From: Methylococcaceae bacterium
GTDB lineage: Bacteria > Pseudomonadota > Gammaproteobacteria > Methylococcales > Methylococcaceae
Reading direction: 5' to 3'
Assembly: GCA_902810705.1 (NCBI GenBank)
Contig: CADDYU010000018.1
Location: 1 to 40,921, forward strand
Length of the DNA: 40,921 nt
Shown: one piece after another, positions 1-9,270 of the stretch
Layout: each line of letters begins with the position of its first letter
Numbering within the stretch: position 1 is the first letter of the stretch
Notes under the pieces: model-generated
Told to the model about the DNA's origin: nothing
Database searches by the model: none
What the model saw: the letters and a program-made list of their open reading frames with translations, nothing else
Translations under genes and position numbers: made by a program

Positions 1-1
1 G

Positions 2-79
2 CGCAACGCCGCGCCCTATAACGAGCCTTACGGCTTCCCCTACCCTCCCCACTACCGCCCTCGCCACTTTAGCGATTAA
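2..79 (+). CDS. C-terminal end of an unknown protein, cut by the window edge
   Basis: An open frame enters from the left edge and ends at TAA 77-79. The 25 visible residues are rich in Pro, Tyr and Arg (ending PRHFSD), which resembles a flexible C-terminal tail. No domain is visible and no function can be assigned. It could also be a chance open frame, because only 78 bases are seen. Confidence 0.35.
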   Translation, partial: RNAAPYNEPYGFPYPPHYRPRHFSD

Positions 80-464
80 GCCCGCGGGCGACCCGGCCGC
101 CCGCCCCGGCTAGGCGCGGGAAAAAACCACGCCCCCGCCCAACTCACCGGATCGTGCGAACATACGGCTTTCTCCAGGGCAATCTCTCAATTAGGCCCGA
201 AAACGGCTCTGGGACGAAGTAAAGGGCGGCCAAAGTTTTGGGCGATTTGCCAATGCTGGTTGGCCAGAGCTCGGGGCGGCTTGAGTGTGCAAAAGAGACT
301 CTCAATCAGGCGATGCGATCGGTCAAGTGCTGCTTACCGTTTCGCTGAGTTTCGCGGGGGGTGCTTGATAAAGAATGATCTTTGCATTTCCGGCGTGCGC
401 TGATCGAACCGAAACGTTTCCGATGAGGCACGGTTAATGCCAGCTAGAAACCAAACTCGTTAAC
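80..464. other. intergenic stretch without a recognisable gene
   Basis: These 385 bases lie between the end of the left-edge frame and the 3' end of lolD. A GC-rich inverted repeat occurs near 84-104 (GCGGGCG / CGCCCGC) but no T-run follows it, so I do not call it a terminator. I see no RNA gene or conserved protein in it. Confidence 0.5.
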
Positions 465-1169
465 TTAGTGGCTAATAATTCGTCCATCCTCCAAGTGCAG
501 GATGGTATCCATGCGTTCGGCCAAGGCAGCGTCATGAGTGACCACCAAAAAGCTCACATGGTATTCCCGATTCAGTTCCAGCATTAGTTCGTAGACCTGA
601 TCGGCAGTCCGGCGATCCAGATTTCCGGTCGGCTCATCGGCCAGCACGCACTTGGGCCGAGTGACGAGAGCCCGCGCGATTGCAGCCCGTTGGCGTTCGC
701 CTCCCGACAGTTCGCCGGGTTTATGCGCCAAGCGCTGGCCGAGCCCCACGCGCTCCAATATTGACGCTGCTCGCTGCCTGGCTTTATCGACTGGGGTTTT
801 ACCGATCAAGAGCGGCATCGCCACATTTTCGAGTACCGTGAATTCTCCCAGCAGATGGTGGAATTGGTAGACGAAGCCCAAGACCCGATTGCGCAGCTCG
901 GAGAGTCTCCGTTCATTCAGTCCGTCGAGTGAAATACCATCGAGCTGGATTTCGCCTTGACTAGGTGATTCCAGTCCACCGAGCAAGTGCAGAAGGGTGC
1001 TCTTCCCGGACCCCGAAGCGCCCATGATGGCGATTTGCTCGCCAGGCGCTATGGAAAGGTTCACATCCTGCAGTACCTCGACCGCCAGACTGCCCTGACT
1101 AAAGCGCTTTTGCAGATTGCGGCAGGCCAGAACAGGTCGCTGCGAGGGGGCCGGGACAGGCCTACTCAT
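465..1169 (-). CDS. lolD: LolD, lipoprotein-releasing ABC transporter ATPase
   Basis: Cytoplasmic ATPase of the LolCDE complex, which powers release of outer-membrane lipoproteins from the inner membrane to the carrier LolA. The 234-residue length is normal for the family. Walker A is GASGSGKST at residues 50-58, the Q-loop YQFHH lies near 101, the ABC signature LSGGERQR is at 154-161, Walker B CVLADEP at 174-180 and the H-loop TH at 211-212. The start overlaps the end of the upstream permease gene by 8 bases, so the two are translationally coupled. A MacB-type or FtsE-type ATPase is the main alternative, but the pairing with a LolC/E permease makes LolD the best call. Confidence 0.93.
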   Translation of the reverse strand: MSRPVPAPSQRPVLACRNLQKRFSQGSLAVEVLQDVNLSIAPGEQIAIMGASGSGKSTLLHLLGGLESPSQGEIQLDGISLDGLNERRLSELRNRVLGFVYQFHHLLGEFTVLENVAMPLLIGKTPVDKARQRAASILERVGLGQRLAHKPGELSGGERQRAAIARALVTRPKCVLADEPTGNLDRRTADQVYELMLELNREYHVSFLVVTHDAALAERMDTILHLEDGRIISH

Positions 1170-2409
1170 AGCGCAATTCCTCCGCCGGCTTGATTCGCGA
1201 GGCTTGCCAGGCGGGGTAAATCGTCGCCAGAATGGATAAAAGAAAGGCCACGCCGGTGATCCGGTACACGTCGGCCCAGATCAACTTGGATGGCAGTTCG
1301 CTGATGTAGTAAACGTCGCCGGAGAGGAATTTACTGCCGATCAGGTTTTCGATAGCCGGCACGATGGTTTCCACGTTCCAAGCTAATAGAACCCCTCCAA
1401 CGCCTCCCAACAGGGTTCCCGACAGGCCGATGATAGTGCCGAGCACAATGAAGATGCCCATGATGGCGAGCGGGGTCATGCCTTGGGTACGAAGAATGGC
1501 GATGTCGGCCTTTTTGTCGGTGACCACCATGACCAGGGTAGAAACGATGTTGAACGCGGCTACGGCAACGATGAGCAAGAGGATGATGAACATCACCCGT
1601 TTTTCAGTCTGAATGGCTTTGAAGAAGTTGCTGTGGGCCTGAGTCCAATCGGTAATCATGTAGTGCCCTGGCAGCGTGGGGCCGAGATCGCGGGCTATCT
1701 GGCGTGCGTAAAACACATCGTTCACCTTGAGCCTTAGGCCGGTAACGGCGTCGTCCATACGGAATAGCTTGGCCGCATCGTCCAGATGGATCAGGGCGAG
1801 GTTGCGGTCGTACTCGAACATGCCGACCTGGAAGATCCCTATTACGGTGAATCGCTTGAGCCGCGGCAATATGCCCGCCGGTGTGGGAGTGACTTGCGGG
1901 GTGATGACCGTGACCTTGTCGCCAACGATAACGCCAAGGTAATCAGCCAGCTCGGCGCCCAAGACGATGCCGAATTCGCCGGGCTTGAGCCCGTCCGGCT
2001 TGCCTTCGACTAGGTGCGACGCCACCTCCGACACGCGCGGCTCATAATCGGGCAGTATGCCGCGGAGCATCGTGCCGCTGACCCGGCGGTCGGAGTTCAG
2101 CATCGCTTGGGCCTCGATATAGGGTGCCCAGCCGAGGACGCGGGGTTCCCGCTTGAGAAAAGGCTCCAAGGCGCGCCAGTTTTGGAGCTCGCCGTCCGTT
2201 CCGGAGATCGAGGCGTGAGAGGTCATTCCCAGAATCCGCTCGCGAAGCTCCGCCTCGAATCCGTTCATGACCGATAATACTGTGATCAGCGCTGTTACGC
2301 CCAAGGCTATTCCCAGGACCGAGGTGAGCGTGATGAAGGAGATGAAGCGCGTGCGTCGTTTAGCCCGGGTATAACGCAGGCCGATAAAGAAGATCAGCGG
2401 TTTAAACAT
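1162..2409 (-). CDS. lolC: LolC/LolE family lipoprotein-releasing permease
   Basis: Inner-membrane subunit that, with LolD, extracts lipoproteins from the inner membrane. The 415-residue protein has the family layout: an N-terminal cytoplasmic start and membrane segment at about 24-50 (ends [12 protein letters not shown]), a large periplasmic domain to about residue 265, then three membrane segments near 270-300, 315-345 and 375-400, closing with the family tail KPAEELRYE. Only one permease gene is present here, so it may form a homodimer as in LolF-type systems, or a partner may lie elsewhere; LolC and LolE cannot be told apart from this sequence. It is the first gene of the lolC-lolD operon and is read away from fur. 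Confidence 0.92.
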   Translation of the reverse strand: MFKPLIFFIGLRYTRAKRRTRFISFITLTSVLGIALGVTALITVLSVMNGFEAELRERILGMTSHASISGTDGELQNWRALEPFLKREPRVLGWAPYIEAQAMLNSDRRVSGTMLRGILPDYEPRVSEVASHLVEGKPDGLKPGEFGIVLGAELADYLGVIVGDKVTVITPQVTPTPAGILPRLKRFTVIGIFQVGMFEYDRNLALIHLDDAAKLFRMDDAVTGLRLKVNDVFYARQIARDLGPTLPGHYMITDWTQAHSNFFKAIQTEKRVMFIILLLIVAVAAFNIVSTLVMVVTDKKADIAILRTQGMTPLAIMGIFIVLGTIIGLSGTLLGGVGGVLLAWNVETIVPAIENLIGSKFLSGDVYYISELPSKLIWADVYRITGVAFLLSILATIYPAWQASRIKPAEELRYE

Positions 2410-2470
2410 GGGTTGCGGATCAATCGACTCCGCAGAGGTTGAATGTCATGCCGGCAAAAGGGAGGAGGAT

Positions 2471-2902
2471 TTAACCAGAGGATTTATTTCTCTCGCAGTC
2501 CCCACAGACTCCGTACAGGCAGAGCGAATGGTCGGTGAGCGTGAACTGCTTGTGGTCGGCAATTTCTTGTTGTCGCTTTTCTATGACTTCATCACGGAAT
2601 TCTTCCACGCGGCCGCATTTCACGCAGACCATATGGTCGTGGTGCTCGCCTCGATTCAGTTCGAAGACGGAATTGCCGCCCTCGAAGTGATGCCGCTTGA
2701 CAAGCCCCGCCGCTTCAAATTGGGTGAGCACGCGGTATACGGTGGCCAGCCCGATTTCCTCGCCTTCCGTAATCAAGGTCTTGTAAACCTCTTCGGCCGT
2801 TAGGTGTCGCTCCGCATTGCCTCGGTTTTCCAGCATTTCGAGGATTTTGATGCGAGGCAGAGTGACTTTAAGACCTGCGTTTCGGATGTCTTGAGTTTCC
2901 AC
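2471..2902 (-). CDS. fur: Fur, ferric uptake regulator
   Basis: Fe(II)-dependent DNA-binding repressor of iron uptake genes. Its 143 residues give a winged-helix N-terminal domain (motif [16 protein letters not shown] at 53-68) and a C-terminal metal-binding dimerisation domain. The regulatory metal cluster [10 protein letters not shown] (residues 87-96) and the second cysteine group CLYGVCGDC (128-136) are intact, matching the structural zinc site of Fur. The start codon is GTG, with GGAG eight bases upstream. It is divergent from bamE, a common gammaproteobacterial arrangement, with only 81 bases between the two starts. Zur or PerR are less likely given this context. Confidence 0.95.
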   Translation of the reverse strand: METQDIRNAGLKVTLPRIKILEMLENRGNAERHLTAEEVYKTLITEGEEIGLATVYRVLTQFEAAGLVKRHHFEGGNSVFELNRGEHHDHMVCVKCGRVEEFRDEVIEKRQQEIADHKQFTLTDHSLCLYGVCGDCERNKSSG

Positions 2903-2983
2903 GGCGGTGGCTCCGCGCAGTGTTTTAAGCTTAGCGATCGAGTATTATTGCCGGCTCGGTTTGCGAACTCACGCCATCATACC

Positions 2984-3424
2984 ATGTCCAGACCTCTTCC
3001 CGTAATAACCTACTGCCTAACTTTGGTTTTGGCCGGCTGTTCGCTGGAATGGCTGCCTTTTGTCTATCGATTGGACATACACCAGGGCAATGTCGTTTCG
3101 CAGGAAATGATCGATCAATTGCGCCCCGGCATGACCAAGCGGCAGGTGGCGTTCATCATGGGAACTCCTTTGCTCGCGGACCCATTCCACGATAATCGCT
3201 GGGATTACATCTATTCCAATCAGCCCGGTGGCGAACCGCGGGTCGAAAAGAGCATCAGTCTGGTCTTCCAGAACGACGAATTAACGGGGCTTCAGGGGGA
3301 TTTCCGGCCCGGCAACTTGCCATCGGTCGAGATGACCAAGGACACCACGGTTAACATTCCCAAGATTGAGAGGGAAAAAACCTTGTGGCAGAAGATCACC
3401 GGTTTGTTCGGGTTTGGTAATTGA
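2984..3424 (+). CDS. bamE: BamE, outer membrane protein assembly lipoprotein (OmlA/SmpA family)
   Basis: Lipoprotein of the BAM complex that helps BamA and BamD insert beta-barrel proteins into the outer membrane. I chose the ATG at 2984 because it gives a lipoprotein signal peptide with lipobox LAGC (Cys19) and a 146-residue product; the open frame extends further upstream but that part antisense-overlaps fur. Family motifs are visible: [19 protein letters not shown] near 35-53, the segment [15 protein letters not shown] and DNRWDYIYS. It lies between divergent fur and convergent rnfH, part of the conserved bamE-rnfH-(ratA)-smpB neighbourhood. Confidence 0.94.
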   Translation: MSRPLPVITYCLTLVLAGCSLEWLPFVYRLDIHQGNVVSQEMIDQLRPGMTKRQVAFIMGTPLLADPFHDNRWDYIYSNQPGGEPRVEKSISLVFQNDELTGLQGDFRPGNLPSVEMTKDTTVNIPKIEREKTLWQKITGLFGFGN

Positions 3425-3426
3425 CG

Positions 3427-3696
3427 TCATTTCTTGAGCGCACGGCTGCGGCGGGCTTCCTTGGGATCGGCGATCAAGGGCCGGTAAATTTCGACCCGGT
3501 CTCCGGGTCGAAGGACCTGATCCAATGCGCAGGGCTTGCCGAAAATTCCAATCTTGACCGCGGCAAGATCGATTTCTAGGAATCTGGACAAGAGGCCGGA
3601 TGCCCGAATGGCGATTTCCGCCGTAGCTCCCGCTGGCACCTCGACGGGCAGGATGACCTGCACTTCCGGCTTGGCATAACCCACTTCCACCTTCAT
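3427..3696 (-). CDS. rnfH: RnfH family ubiquitin-fold protein (RatB)
   Basis: Small protein of the RnfH/UPF0125 family with a beta-grasp (ubiquitin-like) fold; its role is not settled, and the family is linked by context to Rnf complexes and to the ratAB-smpB region. I chose the ATG at 3696 over the upstream ATG at 3723 because GAGGAA lies seven bases before it and the product then begins MKVEVGYAKPEVQ as in the family. Typical features are FGKPCALDQVLRPGDRVEIYRPL near residues 52-72 and a basic tail. It converges on bamE with a 2-base gap. RatA, usually next to it, is not seen here. Confidence 0.9.
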   Translation of the reverse strand: MKVEVGYAKPEVQVILPVEVPAGATAEIAIRASGLLSRFLEIDLAAVKIGIFGKPCALDQVLRPGDRVEIYRPLIADPKEARRSRALKK

Positions 3697-3873
3697 TCCA
3701 CGGTTCCTCGCAGTGCGCTTCATGCTGTAAAAGGCGCCTTGAATATTTCAAATTCATTTTTATCCGAGGTAGAGTTCGGCGCGGAACCCCAGCCGCTTGT
3801 TTAACGAAACATTCCGAAGTCCGTCCTGGGTGAAATTTCTGTTGGCGAGCGTACTCGCCAATCCTAGCAGGTC

Positions 3874-5226
3874 TCAAAGCACCCCGATGGCGCGCAGAAA
3901 AATCACCGCAACGGCAACCGGGGCTACATAGCGAACCAGTATCCGCCATAATGGGTAAGCCCGGTTCCGGCCTAATTCAGCCTCGGTGAGTGTTCGCTCC
4001 ATGATCCAGCCGGCGAACAGAGCCATCAGGATGCCGCCCAAAGGCAGCATGATGTCGGCGGTGAGAAAATCCACGAGTTCGAAAAAGTTCTTGCCGAACC
4101 AGCTTACTTCGGCCCAAGCGTTGAAGGAAAACACGGTGCCGAGTCCAATGAACCAGCAGGCGATGCCGCTCCAGACGGAAGCCCTGGTTCGATTAAAGCC
4201 CAGATTTTCTGATAAAAAGGCTATGGTCGGCTCGATCAGGGCGATGGCCGAAGTGAGGGCGGCGAAGAACACTAAAATGAAGAACACCGTGCCGAACAGC
4301 CGGCCGGCCGGCATCTGGCCAAAAGCGATGGGGAGCGTCTCGAAGATCAGGCCCGGCCCCAAGGTGGGCGCCAGGTGATTCGCGAACACCACCGGAAAAA
4401 TGGCGATGCCGGCCAAGAGGGCCACGAGCGTATCGGCCGAAGCGACCGCGAGCGTGGCACGGCTAATGGAGACCTGGACGGGCAGATAGGAACCGTACAT
4501 CATGATCGAACCCATACCCAGCCCCAATGAAAAAAAGGCTTGTCCCATGGCCGTCAGCACGCTCTCGCCGCTCAGGCGGGCGAAATCCGGCTTGAACAGG
4601 AAGGACACCCCTTGTCCGAATCCCTCCGAGCTCAGGGCATAGCCGTCCAGCAGAATCAGCATGACGAAAAGTCCCGGCATCATGATCCGAGTGGCGCGCT
4701 CGATGCCATCGCTGACCCCCCGACTGACAATAAAAAGGGTCGCGGCCATGAATGCCGTATGCCAGATGACTTGGACGTCGGGAGCGGCTTTAAGGTCTAA
4801 GAAGACTTGCTGGGCGACCTCCGAGCTTGCATGGCTCAGAAAGCCTCCTCCGATTTTGAAGATGTAGGCCATGGACCAGCCGGCGATGACCGAATAATAG
4901 GATAGAATCAGAAAACCCGAAACGACGCCGAGCCAACCCACATAGCCCCAGATCCGGCTGGCTTTTGCCTCGTCCGCCAAGGCCCTCATGGTGTTGATTG
5001 GGCTTCGCCGCCCGCATCGGCCGAGCAGGGTTTCCGCGATCATGATGGGAATGCCGATGGCGGCAACGCACAAGAGATAGATCATGACAAACGCGCCGCC
5101 GCCGTTATCGCCCGCCAGATAAGGAAACTTCCAGATATTGCCAAGGCCGATGGCCGAACCACTCGCGGCTAAAATGAACGCCAGGCGCGATGACCATTGA
5201 CTATGGATGAAGCGTTGATCAGTCAT
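3874..5226 (-). CDS. sodium-dependent symporter of the NSS/SNF family
   Basis: Inner-membrane Na+-coupled symporter, 450 residues and about 11-12 membrane segments, of the LeuT/MhsT type that imports amino acids or related compounds. The TM1 signature GLGNIWKFPYLAGDNGGGAF sits at residues 27-46 and includes the unwound substrate and sodium site. Later hydrophobic segments have the family order, including SLGLGMGSIMMYGSYL near TM6 and FFAALTSAIALIEP near TM8. The substrate cannot be read from sequence. It occupies the place where ratA usually lies, between rnfH and smpB, and is divergent from smpB. Confidence 0.9.
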   Translation of the reverse strand: MTDQRFIHSQWSSRLAFILAASGSAIGLGNIWKFPYLAGDNGGGAFVMIYLLCVAAIGIPIMIAETLLGRCGRRSPINTMRALADEAKASRIWGYVGWLGVVSGFLILSYYSVIAGWSMAYIFKIGGGFLSHASSEVAQQVFLDLKAAPDVQVIWHTAFMAATLFIVSRGVSDGIERATRIMMPGLFVMLILLDGYALSSEGFGQGVSFLFKPDFARLSGESVLTAMGQAFFSLGLGMGSIMMYGSYLPVQVSISRATLAVASADTLVALLAGIAIFPVVFANHLAPTLGPGLIFETLPIAFGQMPAGRLFGTVFFILVFFAALTSAIALIEPTIAFLSENLGFNRTRASVWSGIACWFIGLGTVFSFNAWAEVSWFGKNFFELVDFLTADIMLPLGGILMALFAGWIMERTLTEAELGRNRAYPLWRILVRYVAPVAVAVIFLRAIGVL

Positions 5227-5327
5227 GTTTTTTCAAGCTGGTTTTTTATGCTTGGTTAAAGGCCTAACCCCCGAGGATGCAGTAAAATATCAAGATTTCA
5301 CTATTGCGTCAGGCATTCGATCCATTC

Positions 5328-5807
5328 ATGGCGGCTAAAAAAAACAAGAGTTCACCCGGAAACTCCACCATTGCCCTGAACCGGCAAGCCACTCACGACT
5401 ATTTCATCGAAGAGCGCTTCGAAGCCGGGCTAGCGTTGCAAGGCTGGGAAGTGAAAAGCCTCCGGGCGGGACGCGCACAACTCAAGGAAAGCTACGTGGT
5501 GGTCAAAGGTGGCGAGGCATGGCTGCTCGGCGCGCATGTTTCCGCCTTGACTTCGGCTTCCACCCATATCGACCCTGATTCGACCCGAACCCGCAAGTTG
5601 CTCCTGCACAAGCAGGAACTCAGCCGACTGATCGGCCATGTGGAACGTAAAGGTTATACTTTGGTGCCCTTGACCTTGTATTGGAAAAAAGGTCGAGCCA
5701 AGCTGGAGATTGGACTGGCAAGGGGCAAGAAACTGCATGACAAGCGGGCTTCGGAAAAGGAGCGGGATTGGGAGAGGGAAAAGCAACGCGTCTTGCGGCG
5801 AGGTTGA
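5328..5807 (+). CDS. smpB: SmpB, tmRNA-binding protein
   Basis: SmpB binds tmRNA and brings it to stalled ribosomes for trans-translation. The ATG at 5328 gives MAAKKNKS and a 159-residue protein, the usual length; an upstream TTG at 5304 is less likely. Family motifs are [19 protein letters not shown] near 24-42, the [10 protein letters not shown] strand, a KLLLHKQEL region, and the basic tail [20 protein letters not shown], which enters the decoding centre. The tmRNA gene itself is not in the short space before the next gene. Confidence 0.96.
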   Translation: MAAKKNKSSPGNSTIALNRQATHDYFIEERFEAGLALQGWEVKSLRAGRAQLKESYVVVKGGEAWLLGAHVSALTSASTHIDPDSTRTRKLLLHKQELSRLIGHVERKGYTLVPLTLYWKKGRAKLEIGLARGKKLHDKRASEKERDWEREKQRVLRRG

Positions 5808-5882
5808 GATCGGCTGAAGGGGCGGATGGTTTTTTTCAGTAGTGCAGCCTCGCTCCCTGCTACATCATAAAGTTCGCTTGCC

Positions 5883-7157
5883 ATGCGGCAGGAATTTTAT
5901 TTTAGATTTTCGGAGACCGGATTTGGGCCGATGAGCTTGATTCTTGTTATGTTCCGTTTGACGGCTCCCTTCCTGTGGTCCGCCGGGGTATTGCTGCTTT
6001 CAAGTCGGGCCGCAGGGGCCCCCTATTCGGGGCTCGTGGTGGAGTTAGAAACCGACCGGGCGCTGTATGAGCGGAATGCCGACGAACTCCGGCATCCGGC
6101 GTCCTTGACCAAGATGATGACCCTGTATCTGGTATTCGAAGCTCTGGCTGGGGGCGAGCTTTTCCCGAACACCGCATTCCAGGCATCTCGTTTCGCCGTG
6201 TTACGCCCGCCTTCCCGACTGGGCCTTTCGGCGGGAGACAGGCTCACCGTCGAGGACGGCATTCTGGCCTTGGTGACCCGCTCGGCCAACGATGCGGCAT
6301 CGGTGATCGCCGAAAACATGGCTGGTTCGGAATCCGCTTTCGCGGCCTTGATGACCGAAAAAGCGCGTCAGCTCGGCATGAGTCAAACCGTATTTCGCAA
6401 CGCCTCGGGGCTGCCGGACCCGAACCAAGTGACCACGGCTTGGGACATGTATCGGCTCGGCAAGGCGCTCAACCAGGACTTCCCGCAGTATTATCCTTAT
6501 TTTTCCACTCCCAAGTTCTATTACGATGGCCAAGGTTTTCAGAACCATAATCATTTAATGGAAAGCTATCCCGGCATGGATGGCATCAAGACCGGCTACG
6601 TCAATGCTTCCGGATTCAACCTGGTGGCGTCCGCCAAGCGTGGCGGCCGACGCTTGATCGGTGTGGTCTTTGGCGGCCCTAGTGCGACCCGACGCGACGC
6701 CCATATGCGCGAGATTCTCGACGATGGATTCGCGCAGTTGGAAGGTGCGCTGCCCAGGGTTATCACAGCCGAGTTCGACCGGTCGGAGCCACCGAATTTG
6801 CTGGTGCGGCCGCAATTGGCAGAACGGTCGGAAGTGGATTTGCCCTCGCCCGCGAGCCTCGCAAGAGCGGTGAAGGCCGCTTATTATCCGCAGCTCCAGG
6901 CACGAAAGGCTGGGGGGCAGACCCGTATCCTGCGGGTTTCATCAGTGGGCCGGGGTAAATCAACTCCGCGGCTCCAGCACGGCGGCCGGCGAATTTCAAA
7001 GCAACGTCACTCGCCATTGAGCGTTACCGTCTCCGCATCCCATGGACCGAAAAAAAATATTTATCTCGCTCACCGCAAGGGCTCGGATAGGAAAGTTGCG
7101 CGGACCCCGTGTTCATCCTCCAAACGGAAATCTTCGAAGTGCGCCTCGGCGCGTTGA
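5883..7157 (+). CDS. D-alanyl-D-alanine carboxypeptidase (PBP5/6-like, peptidase S11) with a basic tail
   Basis: Periplasmic serine peptidase that trims the terminal D-Ala from peptidoglycan stem peptides. All three active-site motifs are present: SLTK (residues 74-77, nucleophile Ser74), SAN (134-136) and KTG (236-238). A signal peptide lies within the first 46 residues; the start is uncertain, with ATG at 5883, 5931 or 5949 possible and no strong ribosome binding site at any. After the catalytic domain (about residue 285) there is no PBP5-type C-terminal beta domain or amphipathic anchor. It has instead a low-complexity tail rich in Arg, Lys and Ser (for example KRKSSKCASAR at the end), which might bind cell wall or membrane phosphates (inference). 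Confidence 0.88.
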   Translation: MRQEFYFRFSETGFGPMSLILVMFRLTAPFLWSAGVLLLSSRAAGAPYSGLVVELETDRALYERNADELRHPASLTKMMTLYLVFEALAGGELFPNTAFQASRFAVLRPPSRLGLSAGDRLTVEDGILALVTRSANDAASVIAENMAGSESAFAALMTEKARQLGMSQTVFRNASGLPDPNQVTTAWDMYRLGKALNQDFPQYYPYFSTPKFYYDGQGFQNHNHLMESYPGMDGIKTGYVNASGFNLVASAKRGGRRLIGVVFGGPSATRRDAHMREILDDGFAQLEGALPRVITAEFDRSEPPNLLVRPQLAERSEVDLPSPASLARAVKAAYYPQLQARKAGGQTRILRVSSVGRGKSTPRLQHGGRRISKQRHSPLSVTVSASHGPKKNIYLAHRKGSDRKVARTPCSSSKRKSSKCASAR

Positions 7158-7220
7158 ATTACGTGGCGGCCATTTCGCGGCCTTAAAGGCTAGTTTCAAG
7201 GGACCAATTTGGCAGATTCG

Positions 7221-7868
7221 TCAGGGAGAATAAATCTCTCCGGAAGCCTCCAAATTTTGGAGGCGCACGGATTTGCGGTTGATCTCGGTAAAGCCCCGAT
7301 CCTGGAACAGCTGGCGTATGCGGCTAACGGTTTCAAGAGCTAACCCATGATAATTGCCCCTTTCCTGGCAGATCAGGCTGAGTCTGAAGGTGATCGGCGA
7401 GAAGCCTCATTTGTGCAGTCGAGCGAAGAGGTTGAGTTGAAACGCGGCCACTCTCTCCTCGGCCGGCCTTCGATGATGGCTTGCCGGGTGGCGTCGTCCA
7501 GCCGGGCGCTGGTCTAATGGAATAATTCCCGTAATAGATTTGGGGAATTTTTGACATAGCCCGTCCAACTGGCCCGGCGGAAGCTCGCCGTAGTTGAGGG
7601 TTTCCAGGACGATGGCGGAACAGGTGTGCCGATCCGAGGCGAGTGCACCGAAGCCCAGCAGTTCGCCCGGCAGCAATAGTCCGGTAATGCATTCGTTGCC
7701 ATATCGTAAGTCACGGTTTTCGCGGTGCCCGCTTTAATGGCGATGATCCCCCGGAATTTATCGCCTTGTAAGGTGCTCGCCCCGCTTGAAGGTTCTTTTG
7801 CGGCCGGCGATTTGGCAGGGCGGCTTTTCTTCCTTACTTTCGCGGATTTCGAGAGAGGAGGCATTCAT
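7221..7868 (-). pseudogene. broken FNR/Anr-family transcription regulator
   Basis: Joining frames on the minus strand recovers almost a complete FNR-family protein. In order: MNASSLEIRES from ATG 7868 up to RKRTFKRGEHLTR, then GDKFRGIIAIKAGTAKTVTYD, then LLLPGELLGFGALASDRHT, then NLLRELFH and a stop, TSARLDDATRQAIIEGRP, AEERVAAFQLNLFARLHK, an in-frame TGA, then GFSPITFRLSL and the recognition helix GNYHGLALETVSRI, ending at TGA 7221-7223. At least four frameshifts and two stops break it, so no working protein is possible. The four-cysteine Fe-S signature of FNR is not visible in the remaining N-terminus, where only one Cys is seen. It is divergent from a decayed globin gene. Confidence 0.85.
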
Positions 7869-7962
7869 GGATAAGAACCGGCCGGCGGCGTTGGTTGAGC
7901 CCCACCCGCGAAGACGAAGCTGTTAGAATTTTCCCGTCTTTCAACTCCGATGGAACCCTTGC

Positions 7963-8357
7963 ATGAGTTCACTGCCTATTGCCACGCCTTACGAGCGACT
8001 CGGCGAGGAATCTGTCCTCCTGGAATTGGTGAAGCGGTTTTAAGGTCGTATGGACATTTTGCCCGAGGCGGCTACGATTCGGGCGATACATGCGCCCGAT
8101 CTGGCCGGAGCGAAGGATAATCTCCTCAAGTTTTTTCGGGCTGAATGGGCGGACCAAATTTGTATTGGCAGGAATTCGGCCATCGGCGTCTTCGGATGCG
8201 TCATTTCCCTTTCAGCATCGAGCTTAAGGAGCGGGATCAATGGCTAGTGTGCATGATGAGGGCGGTCGATGACTTGGGTCTGGCTCGGGAGCTTCGGGAG
8301 ACTTTGCTTAGGGCTTTTACCCAAACGGCTAACCACATGGTCAATCGAGCCGATTAG
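7963..8357 (+). pseudogene. broken group II truncated haemoglobin
   Basis: The reconstructed protein matches truncated haemoglobins of group II (YjbI/HbO type), oxygen- or NO-handling haem proteins. It starts MSSLPIATPYERLG at 7963; an in-frame TAA at 8041-8043 replaces the Tyr of the usual RFY; then MDILPEAATIRAIHAPDLAG follows in the same frame. At the T-run 8131-8136 one base seems lost, and in the new frame TGA 8142-8144 replaces the Trp of the usual SGWxGGP. The rest is intact: MGGPNLYWQEFGHRRLRMRH, which contains the haem-proximal His region, to TAG 8355-8357. Two stops and a frameshift make it non-functional. Confidence 0.86.
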
Positions 8358-8393
8358 GCCGATATTCACCTTTCAAGCGTCGAGATCAAGGCC

Positions 8394-9233
8394 ATGAAAA
8401 TGAGCCCCAGGGAATTTCTGGACTGGGAAACCAAAAGAATCACCCTCTTGGGCATGTCCGGGGTAGGGAAAACCACATTGGCCGACAAGCTGCCGAAGAA
8501 GACCTGGTTTCACTATTCGGGGGATTACCGGATCGGTACCCGATATCTCGACGAGCCGATTTCGGACAATATCAAAATCCAGGCCATGGAAGTGCCGTTT
8601 TTGCGCGAACTCCTGCAATCCGACTCCATCTATATCCGTAGCAATATCACGGTGGATAACCTCGCGCCGATTTCCACCTTTCTCGGCAAGCTCGGCGACT
8701 CCGCCAAAGGCGGATTGTCGCTCCCCGAATTCAAGCGCCGCCAAGCCTTGCACCGGCAGGCCGAGATCAACGCCATGCGGGACGTGCCGGAGTTTATCCG
8801 CAAGGTGGATTCGATCTACGGCTACAAGAACTTTATCAACGATGCCGGAGGCAGCGTATGCGAACTGGATGATCCGGAAACCCTCCGGATTCTGGCCGAA
8901 CACACCGTCATCCTATATATCAGGACCACGCCGGAATTGGAGAACCTGCTGATCGGGCGCGCGAAAAAGGATCCGAAACCCCTTTATTACCGTGAATCGT
9001 TTCTCGACGAGCAGTTGCCACTGTTTCTGGAGGAAAAAGGTTATCGGGATGTTTCCGAGATTCCCCCGGACGAGTTCGTATCCTGGGTTTTTCCCAAGCT
9101 GTTCCGGGCTCGGCTGCCCCGCTACCAGGCGATCGCCGAGGAATATGGCTATACGGTGGATGCAGGAGAAATCGCCGAGGTGCAGGACGAGGAGGACTTC
9201 CTCCGCTTGATGGAAAAAGCCCTAGCCCGCTGA
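8394..9233 (+). CDS. P-loop ATPase/kinase-like protein upstream of metA
   Basis: A 279-residue soluble protein with a clear P-loop GMSGVGKTT at residues 20-28, after RITLLGM, as in shikimate-kinase-like small-molecule kinases. The rest has no motif I can tie to a known substrate. Later acidic and aromatic stretches (SIYGYKNFINDAGGS, then an ILYIRTTPE strand) resemble a nucleotide kinase core with a lid region (RAKKDPKPLYYRESF). ATG 8394 or 8400 can be the start. It lies 37 bases before metA on the same strand, so the two are probably co-transcribed. The precise function is unknown. Confidence 0.75.
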   Translation: MKMSPREFLDWETKRITLLGMSGVGKTTLADKLPKKTWFHYSGDYRIGTRYLDEPISDNIKIQAMEVPFLRELLQSDSIYIRSNITVDNLAPISTFLGKLGDSAKGGLSLPEFKRRQALHRQAEINAMRDVPEFIRKVDSIYGYKNFINDAGGSVCELDDPETLRILAEHTVILYIRTTPELENLLIGRAKKDPKPLYYRESFLDEQLPLFLEEKGYRDVSEIPPDEFVSWVFPKLFRARLPRYQAIAEEYGYTVDAGEIAEVQDEEDFLRLMEKALAR

Positions 9234-9270
9234 TCCCGCAACGAGTTCACCTTAGGAGAGCCCCAAGCCC

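Noticed and set aside
7246-7264. Near-perfect palindrome GCCTCCAAA-T-TTTGGAGGC
   Set aside because: It lies inside the recoverable 3' end of the FNR-like pseudogene and encodes part of it, so it is most likely chance.
7333-7864. Three overlapping minus-strand frames as separate small genes
   Set aside because: Each holds a piece of one FNR-family protein in successive frames, so they are one pseudogene.
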